A stretch of 29,680 bases of DNA from a virus. The notes beneath the pieces were generated by a model. It ran no database searches and was not told where the DNA came from. It saw nothing but the letters and a program-made list of their open reading frames with translations. Every line of letters starts with the position of its first letter. Position 1 is the first letter of the stretch. The stretch covers positions 1 to 29,680 of IMG/VR virus record IMGVR_UViG_3300022858_000738, one strand, 5' to 3'. A program made the position numbers and the translations under genes. Below, piece by piece: positions 1-5,754 of the stretch.

Positions 1-1
1 T

Positions 2-127
2 TCTGGCTTCAATGATTACATAGAAATAGGGCATAGATATTATCCTGATGGGCTAAAAAGATATGAAGTTAGAGATTATCAGGGGAAGATATTAGAGAAA
101 AAACATAAGATGATAGGAACATTCTAA
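2..127 (+). CDS. C-terminal end of a late (tail?) protein, partial
   Basis: This is the last 41 codons of a frame that enters from before the window and stops at TAA 125-127. The visible tail is polar and aromatic, with segments such as YIEIGHRYYPDG, and ends KMIGTF. Nothing in it identifies a family. Its place just before the holin-like and endolysin genes suggests a tail or host-recognition protein, by analogy with common phage gene order. The gene is cut by the window edge, not broken. Confidence 0.55.
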   Translation, partial: SGFNDYIEIGHRYYPDGLKRYEVRDYQGKILEKKHKMIGTF

Positions 128-145
128 ATAGAAGGAGTTAAAACA

Positions 146-367
146 ATGGACATAGCAACTTTAATAAAAGACTTGGGATTTCCAATAACTGTATGTGTGA
201 TACTTTTATGGAAATTAATACCCACAGTTAATGAACTTAAGACAGTAGTAACAGAACTAAAAGGAGTAGTGACAGAGGATAGCAATAATACAAGAACTAT
301 GGGAACGAATATAGCAAGTTTAACAACTGAAATAGCCCGACTTAATAAGAATGGAGTTAAGAAATGA
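146..367 (+). CDS. Holin-like small membrane protein
   Basis: A 73-residue protein with one hydrophobic segment at about residues 9-27 (GFPITVCVILLWKLI), followed by a soluble helical tail rich in T, E and N that probably forms a coiled coil. A GAAGGAG ribosome site lies just before the ATG. The form, an N-terminal membrane helix plus a charged tail, resembles the BhlA/YvrJ-type small proteins annotated as phage holins. It overlaps the endolysin start by four bases (ATGA), so the two are translationally coupled, which supports a lysis role: letting the M15 enzyme reach the wall. Family assignment is by form only. Confidence 0.55.
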   Translation: MDIATLIKDLGFPITVCVILLWKLIPTVNELKTVVTELKGVVTEDSNNTRTMGTNIASLTTEIARLNKNGVKK

Positions 368-801
368 GTATATTTCTAAGTAAAAATTTTCGCTTTTTAG
401 AGATAGCCTGCCCTTGTTGTGGCAAGGTGAGACCGATTGATCCACGTTTAATCTTTTTGTTACAATCACTACGTAATAAAATAGGTAAACCAATTTATAT
501 TAGTATAGGTGGCGGAATAAGGTGCAAGGCGTACAATAAGAAAATTGGTGGTTATAAGTACAGTCCTCATCTTTTGGGCAAAGCGGTAGATATCCACGCT
601 AAAAATATGGATATTGTTACTCTTGCTAAACAAGCAAAAGACGTAGGGTTCACTCGCATAGGCTTATATCCTTCAAATTACTTTATACACGTAGATGTTT
701 TAGCACCCCGACCATCGGCAAGTTGGGTCCGGGACATTCAAGGTAGATACATATATTTCAAGAAATTGGAAGAGGCAATTGAATTTATAAACAAAAAGTG
801 A
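364..801 (+). CDS. Peptidase M15 family endolysin (D-Ala-D-Ala carboxypeptidase-like)
   Basis: A 145-residue protein of the zinc-dependent M15_3 peptidase fold, which cleaves peptidoglycan cross-links or stem peptides at the end of infection. The metal site is visible: SPHLLGKAVDIH (about residues 67-78) gives H69 and D76, and FIHVD (108-111) gives the second histidine, H109, with D111 beside it. An arginine in GGGIRC (R53) is typical of the family. CPCC at 16-19 may be a structural metal site. The length fits a single-domain phage enzyme; no separate wall-binding domain is seen. It starts at an ATGA overlap with the holin-like gene. Confidence 0.88.
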   Translation: MSIFLSKNFRFLEIACPCCGKVRPIDPRLIFLLQSLRNKIGKPIYISIGGGIRCKAYNKKIGGYKYSPHLLGKAVDIHAKNMDIVTLAKQAKDVGFTRIGLYPSNYFIHVDVLAPRPSASWVRDIQGRYIYFKKLEEAIEFINKK

Positions 802-910
802 TATTATAATTATAAAGGGGGTGTAAAAATCCGACCAGTGTTGCCATAACTACGTTGTGAACAATGTCTGGAAACGTGAGGAAACTCACCACTTCCACCA
901 TATATTCGTA
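802..910 (+). ncRNA. Structured intergenic RNA candidate A
   Basis: The gap between the endolysin and the next gene can fold into two hairpins. The first pairs CCAG 835-838 with CTGG 868-871 and GTTG 840-843 with CAAT 862-865. The second pairs GTGAG 876-880 with CTCAC 885-889 around a GAAA tetraloop, extended by TGGAA 869-873 with TTCCA 893-897; the two share bases 869-871, so their outermost pairs compete. A TATAAT-like box (805-810) lies just upstream but lacks a good -35 box. The fold ends beside the AGGAG ribosome site (911-915) of the next gene, so it may be a leader. Function unknown. Confidence 0.4.
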
Positions 911-920
911 AGGAGTAAAT

Positions 921-1175
921 GTGTATATAGATAAAATTAAGGAATTGAAGTTAAAAGAACCTGTAAAGATAGATATTAGCAATACCTATATTGCAACAAC
1001 GATTATAGGGGATAAAGAATTCTATGGTGAAGGGGTAACCGAAGAAGACGCCATTAACGATCTGGAAGAGGCCATAAAAGATATATATGAAGATTTTAGG
1101 GAAGATAACACACCTTATACTGATAAAGGCGAAAAAATAAAGAAGAAGTTTTTAGATAGATTTAAAATTGGTTAA
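921..1175 (+). CDS. Small acidic protein, HicB-like in form
   Basis: An 84-residue protein starting at GTG after AGGAG (911-915). An ATG at 919 is in another frame. The segment GDKEFYGEGVTEEDAINDLEEAIKDIYEDF (quoted in parts: GEGVTEEDAIND, then LEEAIKDIYEDF) resembles the strand-plus-helix end of the HicB/DUF1902-like fold, where G.G.T.EEA...L..AI is typical. A partner HicA-like toxin is not visible, so a toxin-antitoxin role is not claimed. It stands alone between two structured spacers in the lysis region. Real gene likely; function unknown. Confidence 0.5.
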   Translation: MYIDKIKELKLKEPVKIDISNTYIATTIIGDKEFYGEGVTEEDAINDLEEAIKDIYEDFREDNTPYTDKGEKIKKKFLDRFKIG

Positions 1176-1181
1176 GACCGA

Positions 1182-1220
1182 TTCAACTCTGGCTGTTACG
1201 AGGATTACTCGGTAATTGAA
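1182..1220 (+). ncRNA. Hairpin in the 1176-1237 spacer
   Basis: TTCAA 1182-1186 pairs with TTGAA 1216-1220, and inside it TTACGAG 1196-1202 pairs with CTCGGTAA 1208-1215 with one bulged G. It lies right after the stop of the small acidic gene and before a very strong AAAGGAGG ribosome site. There is no U-tract, so it is not an intrinsic terminator; it may be an mRNA processing or stability element. Confidence 0.4.
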
Positions 1221-1237
1221 ATAAAAGAAAGGAGGTG

Positions 1238-1404
1238 ATGATGATGTTAAATGGTTAATAAAGCAATTAATTAAATTAGGACTTAAAGCTATGATTTATC
1301 CAGCAAGTAATGAAATTGGGATTTCTGCGTATTCAACTAAATCTTTGTTAAATTATATCGGGGAATGTCCTGTAGAATGTTATAAATATAAATTCGAATA
1401 TTAA
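1238..1404 (+). pseudogene. Frameshifted small gene, possible homing-endonuclease C-terminal remnant
   Basis: A strong GGAGG (1231-1235) is followed by ATGATGATG at 1238, but that frame stops after six codons at TAA 1256. The next frame is open from there to TAA 1402-1404 and encodes VKWLIKQLIKLGLKAMIYP, then ASNEIGISAYSTKSLLNYIG, then ECPVECYKYKFEY. That open frame has no start codon beside the ribosome site. One missing base in or after the ATG run explains this: restoring it gives a protein of about 55 residues. The ending (YIG.CPVECYKYKF) resembles C-termini I recall from LAGLIDADG homing endonucleases, a tentative match. A programmed frameshift or assembly error is also possible. Confidence 0.4.
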
Positions 1405-1426
1405 AAAATGAAAGGAGATGAGAACC

Positions 1427-1606
1427 TTGGAGAAAATAATTCTAATTATAATCACCGCATTGGGAACACTCGGGGAGACTTACGCACATAAAGCACTTGA
1501 TGCTATAGAAGCATGGGTAACCAGAAGTGAAACCGAAGTAGATAATGCACTATTTTACAAAGTAGTTACTTACATTAAGAGCTGGGAACCAAAAAACCCT
1601 ACATAA
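1427..1606 (+). CDS. Small protein with an N-terminal hydrophobic helix
   Basis: A protein of about 59 residues. TTG 1427 is preferred because GGAG (1414-1417) is nine bases upstream; the in-frame ATG at 1418 directly abuts that site. Residues 4-15 (IILIIITALGTL) form a membrane or signal-like helix, followed by a soluble helical part ending in YIKSWEPKNPT. Not recognised. It lies in the lysis region, so an auxiliary membrane or lysis role is possible but unproved. Confidence 0.5.
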   Translation: MEKIILIIITALGTLGETYAHKALDAIEAWVTRSETEVDNALFYKVVTYIKSWEPKNPT

Positions 1607-1623
1607 AACCAAGTAAAAAAGAA

Positions 1624-1845
1624 GTGCTAAAAGCCAGGTTGGCGATAATAGCCTGGCTTACCCTGTATTTAATTAAAACTAACCAAAAGAATAAGATAAT
1701 AACAATATTTAAGAATAGGGGAATATTTTTAAAGCATGCTGAATATATAGCAAGTTGGAAACAGGACAAAGATAATCAGGGATTCGCAAAGAGACTTGAT
1801 CAAGAAATGAGAGATGAGATAGATAGTTTTTTAAATAGCAGATAA
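1624..1845 (+). CDS. Hypothetical protein at the end of the late operon
   Basis: A 73-residue protein from GTG 1624 with a weak ribosome site (purine-rich AAAAAAGAA). It opens with a short hydrophobic stretch (LAIIAWLTLYLI) and continues as a basic then acidic helix ending in DEIDSFLNSR. The motif YIASW echoes YIKSW in the gene just before it, so the two may be distantly related or share a partner. It is the last gene before the terminator at 1900. No family recognised. Confidence 0.45.
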   Translation: MLKARLAIIAWLTLYLIKTNQKNKIITIFKNRGIFLKHAEYIASWKQDKDNQGFAKRLDQEMRDEIDSFLNSR

Positions 1846-1899
1846 CTCCGCACACAACCACAACTAAGTTCTGAGATACGAGAGCTCAGGCACCTCCAA

Positions 1900-1934
1900 G
1901 GCTACTCAGCCTCATCCACTGGGTAGTCTTTTTT
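1900..1934 (+). terminator. Intrinsic terminator of the late/lysis operon
   Basis: GGCTACTCAG (1900-1909) pairs with CTGGGTAGTC (1919-1928), ten pairs allowing G-T, and is followed at once by a run of six T. This is a textbook Rho-independent terminator placed after the last late gene. Confidence 0.85.
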
Positions 1935-1936
1935 AT

Positions 1937-1965
1937 TTGATAAAGAATAGAATATATGATATAAT
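1937..1965 (+). promoter_or_regulatory. Sigma70-type promoter between two terminators
   Basis: TTGATA (1937-1942) and TATAAT (1960-1965) are separated by exactly 17 bases. The -35 box sits in the T-rich tail of the preceding terminator. Transcription should begin near 1972. The bases after the -10 box (TTAGTAG) resemble those after the two HNH-cassette promoters at 5599 and 9491. Confidence 0.8.
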
Positions 1966-1971
1966 TTAGTA

Positions 1972-2024
1972 GTCGGATCAGTTGAGTCGGGGAGCAGTCG
2001 AAACTCTCCGGCTCTTTTTATTTT
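1972..2024 (+). ncRNA. Candidate small RNA of about 50 nt ending in an intrinsic terminator
   Basis: The promoter at 1937 would make an RNA from about 1972 that ends at the hairpin GAGTCGGGGAG (1984-1994) with CTCTCCGGCTC (2004-2014), eleven pairs with a loop CAGTCGAAA, followed by TTTTTATTTT. Only about 12 unpaired bases precede the hairpin. No ribosome site or reading frame fits inside. The RNA could be a regulatory small RNA, or the promoter could fire past a leaky terminator into the early region. Transcription itself is inferred. Confidence 0.6.
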
Positions 2025-2245
2025 AATAACCCTTCCAGCCCGCCCTGAAACTTTCTCCCATTACATAATTGCTTCTAAAATTTACTATAATTAGGCTGAA
2101 ACAAGCCATATCCCCTTACGCCATTACCTAAAAAGTATAATATCCAAAAAAAGGGCATTCTGAAGCGATTATGGCGATTCATAGCTTCTGAAGGACATTC
2201 CATCATAAATATAAATAAAAAATATAAATAAATAACAAAAAACAC

Positions 2246-2274
2246 TTGACAATTTAAAAAGAATAGTATAAGAT
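2246..2274 (+). promoter_or_regulatory. Early/replication operon promoter
   Basis: A perfect TTGACA (2246-2251) is followed after 17 bases by TAAGAT (2269-2274); a TATAAG at 2267 gives 15-base spacing. It is the nearest promoter upstream of the first early gene at 2310 and follows an A/T-rich tract that could act as an UP element. Confidence 0.7.
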
Positions 2275-2309
2275 ATAGGTAGATATTAAAAAGAAAGGAG
2301 ATAGAGAAT

Positions 2310-2486
2310 ATGCCAGATAAAATTATCATAGGATTCCAAGTCGATAAGGAGTTTAAAAAAAGAGCAATCGAGGCAGGTAAAAAATATAAAGTTAATGGAA
2401 TTCCTTTTCCTCTAAATTTATCATGCTTTTGTAAAATGGCTACAGGAATGTTAATGAGAAAAATAGAAGGAGGAAAAGATGACTAA
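2310..2486 (+). CDS. Small ribbon-helix-helix-like protein
   Basis: A 58-residue protein from ATG 2310 with an AAAGGAG site at 2294-2300. The outline is one short hydrophobic strand (KIIIGFQV), a basic helix (EFKKRAIEAGKKYK) and a second helix (LSCFCKMATGMLMRKI). This is the pattern of Arc/MetJ/CopG-type DNA-binding dimers, with the strand reading the groove. As first gene of the early operon it could be an autoregulator or replication-associated factor. The fold is inferred from pattern only. It overlaps the next gene by eight bases (ATGACTAA). Confidence 0.55.
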   Translation: MPDKIIIGFQVDKEFKKRAIEAGKKYKVNGIPFPLNLSCFCKMATGMLMRKIEGGKDD

Positions 2487-2688
2487 AAAAGAAATTATTG
2501 CAGGGCTTGTTAAAAAGTATCACGAAGCAGACTATAAGTGGGAACATGCAAGCTGGGAAGGGAAAGAAAAGTATCACGAAGGTCAAGTTGATATATTAGA
2601 GGAAATATTAGAGGATATATTTGGCTTTAAAGACCTTTATTGTACTAAAGAAGGAATATTAATGGGTGGACAGAAAGAAGTAAAATAA
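2479..2688 (+). CDS. Hypothetical early protein
   Basis: A 69-residue charged, mostly helical protein that starts inside the last codons of the upstream gene, after AGAAGGAGG. Two copies of the short motif KYHE occur (about residues 13-16 and 31-34), suggesting a repeated helix. No metal site or membrane segment. Not recognised; real because of the ribosome site and tight coupling. Confidence 0.55.
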   Translation: MTKKEIIAGLVKKYHEADYKWEHASWEGKEKYHEGQVDILEEILEDIFGFKDLYCTKEGILMGGQKEVK

Positions 2689-2702
2689 GAAGGGGGAAAT
2701 AA

Positions 2703-2759
2703 ATGTTAAAGAATGAAGGAGGATTAAATGATGGATATTTACCGAAAACAAATTATTGA
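2703..2759 (+). CDS. Possible 18-residue leader peptide
   Basis: ATG 2703 follows AGAAGGGGG and encodes 18 residues ending at TGA 2757-2759. It covers the ribosome site and start of the next gene in another frame, so its translation would couple to or expose that site. It may be only a chance frame. Confidence 0.25.
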   Translation: MLKNEGGLNDGYLPKTNY

Positions 2760-2901
2760 GTTAACAAAAGGTATTCAGTATCGGTTAACACCGTTGGATG
2801 GCGAATGGGATAAAATAAACATAACTCGTATTTTTCATAGAGATGATTACAAGAGCTTGGATAAAGTTATTGATTTACTTAAAAAGAAAGGAGGTGAATA
2901 A
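2728..2901 (+). CDS. Hypothetical small early protein
   Basis: A 57-residue protein (56 if the second ATG is used) after GAAGGAGG. It runs MDIYRKQIIELTKGI to the end LLKKKGGE. Mixed strand and helix, with no known motif. Its stop lies in the ribosome site of the following zinc-ribbon gene, so the two are packed in one operon. Confidence 0.5.
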   Translation: MMDIYRKQIIELTKGIQYRLTPLDGEWDKINITRIFHRDDYKSLDKVIDLLKKKGGE

Positions 2902-2902
2902 A

Positions 2903-3127
2903 TTGAAATTAATGAAAATAATATCACAGCATAGAAGGGATTTTAGTGGTATATATAAATGTGAAGGTTGTGGAAATGAAGAAGAAAATAGTGGTTATGA
3001 TGATAGAAATTTTCACGATAATGTTACTCCACATTGGAAGTGTAGTAAATGTGGGAAATCCACTATTGATATTAAGGGAAAACCGGATTTTATTCAGACT
3101 AAATATAATGATTATGAAGTTGTATAA
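2903..3127 (+). CDS. Small zinc-ribbon protein
   Basis: A 74-residue protein read from TTG 2903 after AAAGGAGG; longer in-frame starts upstream would run through the neighbouring gene. It has two CxxC knuckles: CEGCG at about residues 18-22 and CSKCG at about 47-51, the usual spacing of a zinc ribbon. Between them is a polar loop with D, N and H. Likely a nucleic-acid or protein-binding accessory factor; no specific family recognised. Confidence 0.6.
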   Translation: MKLMKIISQHRRDFSGIYKCEGCGNEEENSGYDDRNFHDNVTPHWKCSKCGKSTIDIKGKPDFIQTKYNDYEVV

Positions 3128-3160
3128 ATGTTAATTAAAAGAGAAAGGAGGTGAAAAAGA

Positions 3161-3661
3161 ATGTTAGAAGAAGATTTAAAGACAATAAAAAATTGTGAAC
3201 TTGATATTGAACTGCTGAATAGGAAGAATGAATTATTGTGTAATGAGAATAATTCAGAAATTACCAAACTTAGAAATAAAATCATATTAACCGAATCAAT
3301 AATTGAAGAAGAGTTGAAAAAATCCGGAGAAGATAAAATTGAGTGTAAATTAGGTTCGGCCAGTTTTAAAAAGATGCCTGATGAATGGATTTACACAGAT
3401 GAATTGATGGCTTGGATAAATTCTCTACCTGAAAAACTCAAAGAACTATACCTCAAAGTTGTTACCACAGTTAAAAAGGGCGACCTGAAGAAACAGATAA
3501 TAGCTTACAATGATATGCTATTTGAGAAAAGTATATTTCTTGAGAAATGGTCTGAGGACGTTGAATTATTTTTGCATACGGAAGAAAAAGACTTCAAAGT
3601 CAAAGGTATAGAAATAAAACGTCAGGATCCTAAATTCAGTTACACAATTAAAAAGAAGTGA
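3161..3661 (+). CDS. Gp157/Gam-like phage early protein
   Basis: A 166-residue protein after AAAGGAGG. Residues 1-55 are a long coiled coil (KNELLCNENNSEITKLRNK and following). A compact C-terminal part follows, with KIECKLGSASFKKMPDEWIY and later VVTTVKKGDLKKQI. This order, a coiled coil, then a strand with K(M/V)P.EW, then KKGDLKK, recalls the siphovirus Gp157 and Mu Gam families. Gam-type proteins bind DNA ends and protect phage DNA from host nucleases. The match is remote; position in an early operon before an OB-fold protein supports it. Confidence 0.5.
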   Translation: MLEEDLKTIKNCELDIELLNRKNELLCNENNSEITKLRNKIILTESIIEEELKKSGEDKIECKLGSASFKKMPDEWIYTDELMAWINSLPEKLKELYLKVVTTVKKGDLKKQIIAYNDMLFEKSIFLEKWSEDVELFLHTEEKDFKVKGIEIKRQDPKFSYTIKKK

Positions 3662-3671
3662 GGTGTTATAT

Positions 3672-3857
3672 TTGTTAAGCATAAGAAAACTCCGGACAGT
3701 TTTAGAACAATTTGTTATGTTTTGGGACAAGGAGCCTAGTAAAACAGTAAAGGATAGAATAAATATCAAGAGAAAGAAGAAAATGGTCATTGAAGAACAA
3801 AACGGAAAAACGAGGTCGGTTCGAAAAACTATAATCTATATTGAGATTGTAGAATAA
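3672..3857 (+). CDS. Small basic protein
   Basis: About 61 residues from TTG 3672, which lies six bases after GAGGTG (3660-3665); GTG 3663 is also in frame but inside that site. Strongly basic, with KDRINIKRKKK in the middle and VRKTIIYIEIVE at the end. Not recognised. It sits between the Gp157-like and OB-fold genes, so a nucleic-acid role is plausible. Confidence 0.45.
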   Translation: MLSIRKLRTVLEQFVMFWDKEPSKTVKDRINIKRKKKMVIEEQNGKTRSVRKTIIYIEIVE

Positions 3858-3889
3858 TGTTAGTAACAAAAATTTAGGAGGTGATTTAA

Positions 3890-5005
3890 TTGAAAATGAA
3901 AATTGAAGAACTAAACCGAGCAAGTGAAGGAGACACTCTCGAACTTGAAGGAACAGTCTTTAGATTGAAAGAACCAAACTCAAATGATTTCGATGGTGAA
4001 ATTATATGGGGTCAGTTCATCGTGCTAAAAGATGACTCAGGCGAACAGGGAGCTTGGTTAAAGTTGGGGGCAAAGGAGGACAGGGTTGCAAAGGGAACTA
4101 AAATAAAAATTAAAGGTAAGTTAGGTAAAGAGTACACAACCAGCCGTGGAGCAAAGGCAAGGTCTATCAATAACTGTGATTTTGAAGTATTAGAAGCAGG
4201 ACAAGCACCTACACAATCTTCAGCAAAATCTACTAAACAATCTTCGGAGAGTCCAACACAAAATGGAAAAGTTGATGATAAGGTTTGGAGAGAAAAAGAC
4301 TTGAGGATGGCAAGAGAATCAGCACTTAAAAATATAACACAATTTGTAGTGGCAAAAATGGTGAAATTAGAAGATCGCTTTAAATATGCTCAAGAAGATG
4401 TTGATTTTATCTACGAGGATATGCGATTAACCAGTGAAGATATCACCAAAGAGTTTGGCGGGACTACTAAAGAAGAACCCAAGGAAGAAAGCAAAGAAGA
4501 AAAGATAGAAAAAGCAAGAGAAGCAGTAGGTAAGACTGAATTTAAACCAGCTTCTACCAAACAAAAGAATATAATCTTTGGCTATCGTGATGAAAAAGGT
4601 TGGCATAAGGGTATTATCGAATCCCGTTATGTTGAAAAAGACGAAATAAAAGAGATAGGAGACCCCAAGAATCTTTCCGTAGAAAAAGCAAGTGAATGGA
4701 TTGAGCTTTGGTGGGGTGAAGAAGGCAATCCCGAAGATATCGGAGCAAGGAAGCAGAGAGAGATTGACAATCCCAGGGATAAAAACGGAAAACTTGTAAA
4801 TGCTTTAGTAAAAGGGGATAAGACTTCTCTTGCTAAAGATATCTTAATCGATGAAATCAATGCTTTAAGACGAGAGAATTTCTTAAATGATGATGTAAAA
4901 TTTGAAGAAGAGTTGGGTTATAATCCTAGACTTGAGAACCTGACTGAAAAAGAACTATCAGCATTGAAGGCTCTATTGAAGAAGTATCATCCGAAAGATT
5001 GGTAA
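3890..5005 (+). CDS. OB-fold single-stranded-nucleic-acid-binding-like protein
   Basis: A 371-residue protein from TTG 3890 after AGGAGG. Residues about 8-105 look like an OB fold: alternating strands in GDTLELEGTVFRLKEP, GQFIVLKDDSGEQGAWLKL and KGTKIKIKGKL. A Ser/Thr/Gln-rich linker (about 107-125) follows, then a long acidic helical part with EE/KEE runs, and a C-terminal domain ending KALLKKYHPKDW. A phage OB-fold protein in a replication operon probably coats or recruits to single-stranded DNA. The C-terminal half is unrecognised; it may bind helicase or initiator. Confidence 0.55.
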   Translation: MKMKIEELNRASEGDTLELEGTVFRLKEPNSNDFDGEIIWGQFIVLKDDSGEQGAWLKLGAKEDRVAKGTKIKIKGKLGKEYTTSRGAKARSINNCDFEVLEAGQAPTQSSAKSTKQSSESPTQNGKVDDKVWREKDLRMARESALKNITQFVVAKMVKLEDRFKYAQEDVDFIYEDMRLTSEDITKEFGGTTKEEPKEESKEEKIEKAREAVGKTEFKPASTKQKNIIFGYRDEKGWHKGIIESRYVEKDEIKEIGDPKNLSVEKASEWIELWWGEEGNPEDIGARKQREIDNPRDKNGKLVNALVKGDKTSLAKDILIDEINALRRENFLNDDVKFEEELGYNPRLENLTEKELSALKALLKKYHPKDW

Positions 5006-5008
5006 TAT

Positions 5009-5114
5009 TTGCCTGCCCTGTTGATGCGCTGCCATCAAGGTAAGAGAGCACAGATTTGTAGCAGAGGCATCACTGTGTTGGGAACAGGGTGGGGAATCCT
5101 GTCAGGGCAGGCAA
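5009..5114 (+). ncRNA. Structured RNA element B (four-way junction)
   Basis: A perfect 12-pair closing stem joins TTGCCTGCCCTG (5009-5020) and CAGGGCAGGCAA (5103-5114). P2 follows without a gap: TTGATG 5021-5026 with CATCAA 5033-5038. After GGTAAGAGA comes P3, GCACAG 5048-5053 with CTGTGT 5073-5078, then P4, ACAGG 5084-5088 with CCTGT 5098-5102, capped by TGGGGAA and abutting the closing stem. The ribosome site of the 47-residue membrane gene begins four bases later, so this may be its leader. Element C at 5499-5594 has the same plan. Confidence 0.7.
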
Positions 5115-5130
5115 TAAAAGGAGATAAATA

Positions 5131-5274
5131 ATGGATAATTATGTTTTGGGAATTATTTCGGGAATTTTGGTTTTTATTTTATGGAAGATTATATCACCGT
5201 TTATAATGTTTATATTAGAAACTTTGGAAGTTGCTTATAAATATAATATTAATAAAAAGGAGGTGATAAAATGA
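5131..5274 (+). CDS. Single-pass small membrane protein
   Basis: A 47-residue protein after AAAGGAGA. Residues about 4-29 are hydrophobic (LGIISGILVFILW, then SPFIMFIL), followed by a polar, basic tail. No signal cleavage site is evident. Its mRNA would begin with structured RNA B, and it overlaps the next gene at ATGA. Candidates include a small membrane toxin, a holin-like or a superinfection-exclusion protein; nothing chooses among them. Confidence 0.55.
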   Translation: MDNYVLGIISGILVFILWKIISPFIMFILETLEVAYKYNINKKEVIK

Positions 5275-5492
5275 CTGATTTCACGGTTAATAAAGAAGAT
5301 AAATATTATGAATATCATGGTGAAGTTTGGAGGATTCTACAAAATGGCGAAAATATTCTATTTGCAAAAAAGGAAACATTAATGGATTCTGGAGAGGGTA
5401 CGTACGTGCTTCTTTATGACCCTAACAACAAAGGCTTTAAAGATAGATATTCTGATATTTCTGATGTAGATAGAATATTTATAAAAAAATAA
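5271..5492 (+). CDS. Hypothetical 73-residue protein
   Basis: Starts by ATGA overlap with the membrane protein after AAAAGGAGG. It looks like a small all-beta fold: YYEYHGEVWRILQNGENILFA in parts, then TYVLLYDPNNKGFKDRYSD. No motif recognised. It forms a two-gene unit with the membrane protein, and this unit is bracketed by the related structured RNAs B and C. Confidence 0.55.
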   Translation: MTDFTVNKEDKYYEYHGEVWRILQNGENILFAKKETLMDSGEGTYVLLYDPNNKGFKDRYSDISDVDRIFIKK

Positions 5493-5498
5493 TATTAT

Positions 5499-5594
5499 AA
5501 CCTATCCTGTAACATGAAAGTGTTAGGTTTGGACTACGGTAATGTTCGGTGTGGAGAAGGTAGTGGAGTTGGGGTAGCTTCACCAGGATAGGTT
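5499..5594 (+). ncRNA. Structured RNA element C (same plan as B)
   Basis: A perfect 11-pair closing stem joins AACCTATCCTG (5499-5509) and CAGGATAGGTT (5584-5594). P2 follows at once: TAACA 5510-5514 with TGTTA 5521-5525. It is followed by GGT, as in B. A weak P3 pairs AC 5533-5534 with GT 5549-5550 and CGG 5537-5539 with TCG 5546-5548, with a two-base bulge. P4 pairs GTGGAG 5551-5556 with CTTCAC 5578-5583, holds TGGGGTA in its apex and abuts the closing stem. Nearly every stem differs from B in sequence while the arrangement is kept. Confidence 0.65.
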
Positions 5595-5598
5595 TTAA

Positions 5599-5627
5599 TT
5601 GATTAAAAAAGGAAGGTGTGATATAAT
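5599..5627 (+). promoter_or_regulatory. Promoter of the first HNH cassette
   Basis: TTGATT (5599-5604), 17 bases, then TATAAT (5622-5627). Transcription should start near 5634. It begins five bases after element C ends. Boxes, spacing and the bases just downstream (CTTTAGTAGGAGC) match the promoter at 9491. Confidence 0.8.
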
Positions 5628-5633
5628 CTTTAG

Positions 5634-5754
5634 TAGGAGCATAAAATCGTGATAAAATTAAAATTAAATCAAAATCAAATAATAGCCAAACAGAGACCAT
5701 CGTTTCACGTTTCCTATCTGTCACGAGATAGGTTGCTCCTGCGGTGGTTTTTTT
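5634..5754 (+). ncRNA. Leader RNA D of the first HNH cassette, with terminator-like end
   Basis: From the promoter at 5599. AGGAGCA (5635-5641) can pair with TGCTCCT (5734-5740). CCATCG (5697-5702) pairs with CGGTGG (5742-5747), and AGCCAAACA (5684-5692) with TGTTTGGCT (5754-5762). Inside is a 7-pair hairpin, CCTATCT 5713-5719 with AGATAGG 5726-5732. The 5' pairing crosses the long stem, so the fold is a potential pseudoknot. A run of seven T (5748-5754) after CGGTGG makes a terminator-like end. It could be a stable RNA of about 120 nt or a leader that limits HNH expression. Confidence 0.6.

Larger units (their letters stand above)
1846..2309. other. 464-base non-coding control region
   Basis: No convincing gene is present. 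In order it holds a hairpin (CTGAG 1871-1875 with CTCAG 1885-1889), an intrinsic terminator (1900-1934), a near-consensus promoter (1937-1965), a second terminator (1984-2024), and a stretch with a hairpin of GAAGC and TATG arms pairing with CATA and GCTTC (about 2162-2188). An A/T-rich tract (about 2206-2240) follows, then the early promoter (2246-2274). The A/T-rich tract could help melting at a promoter or origin, but no iterons were seen here. Confidence 0.7.

Noticed and set aside
921-1175. Complete HicAB toxin-antitoxin system
   Set aside because: Only a HicB-like form is visible; no HicA-type dsRBD protein lies beside it.
2075-2329. 84-codon minus-strand frame over the early promoter region
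   Set aside because: It covers the early promoter, lacks a ribosome site and its hydrophobic text comes from A/T-rich DNA read backwards.
5009-5114. Element B as a tRNA or tmRNA-like molecule
   Set aside because: No T-loop GTTCRA motif, no CCA end, and the arm lengths do not match a tRNA cloverleaf.
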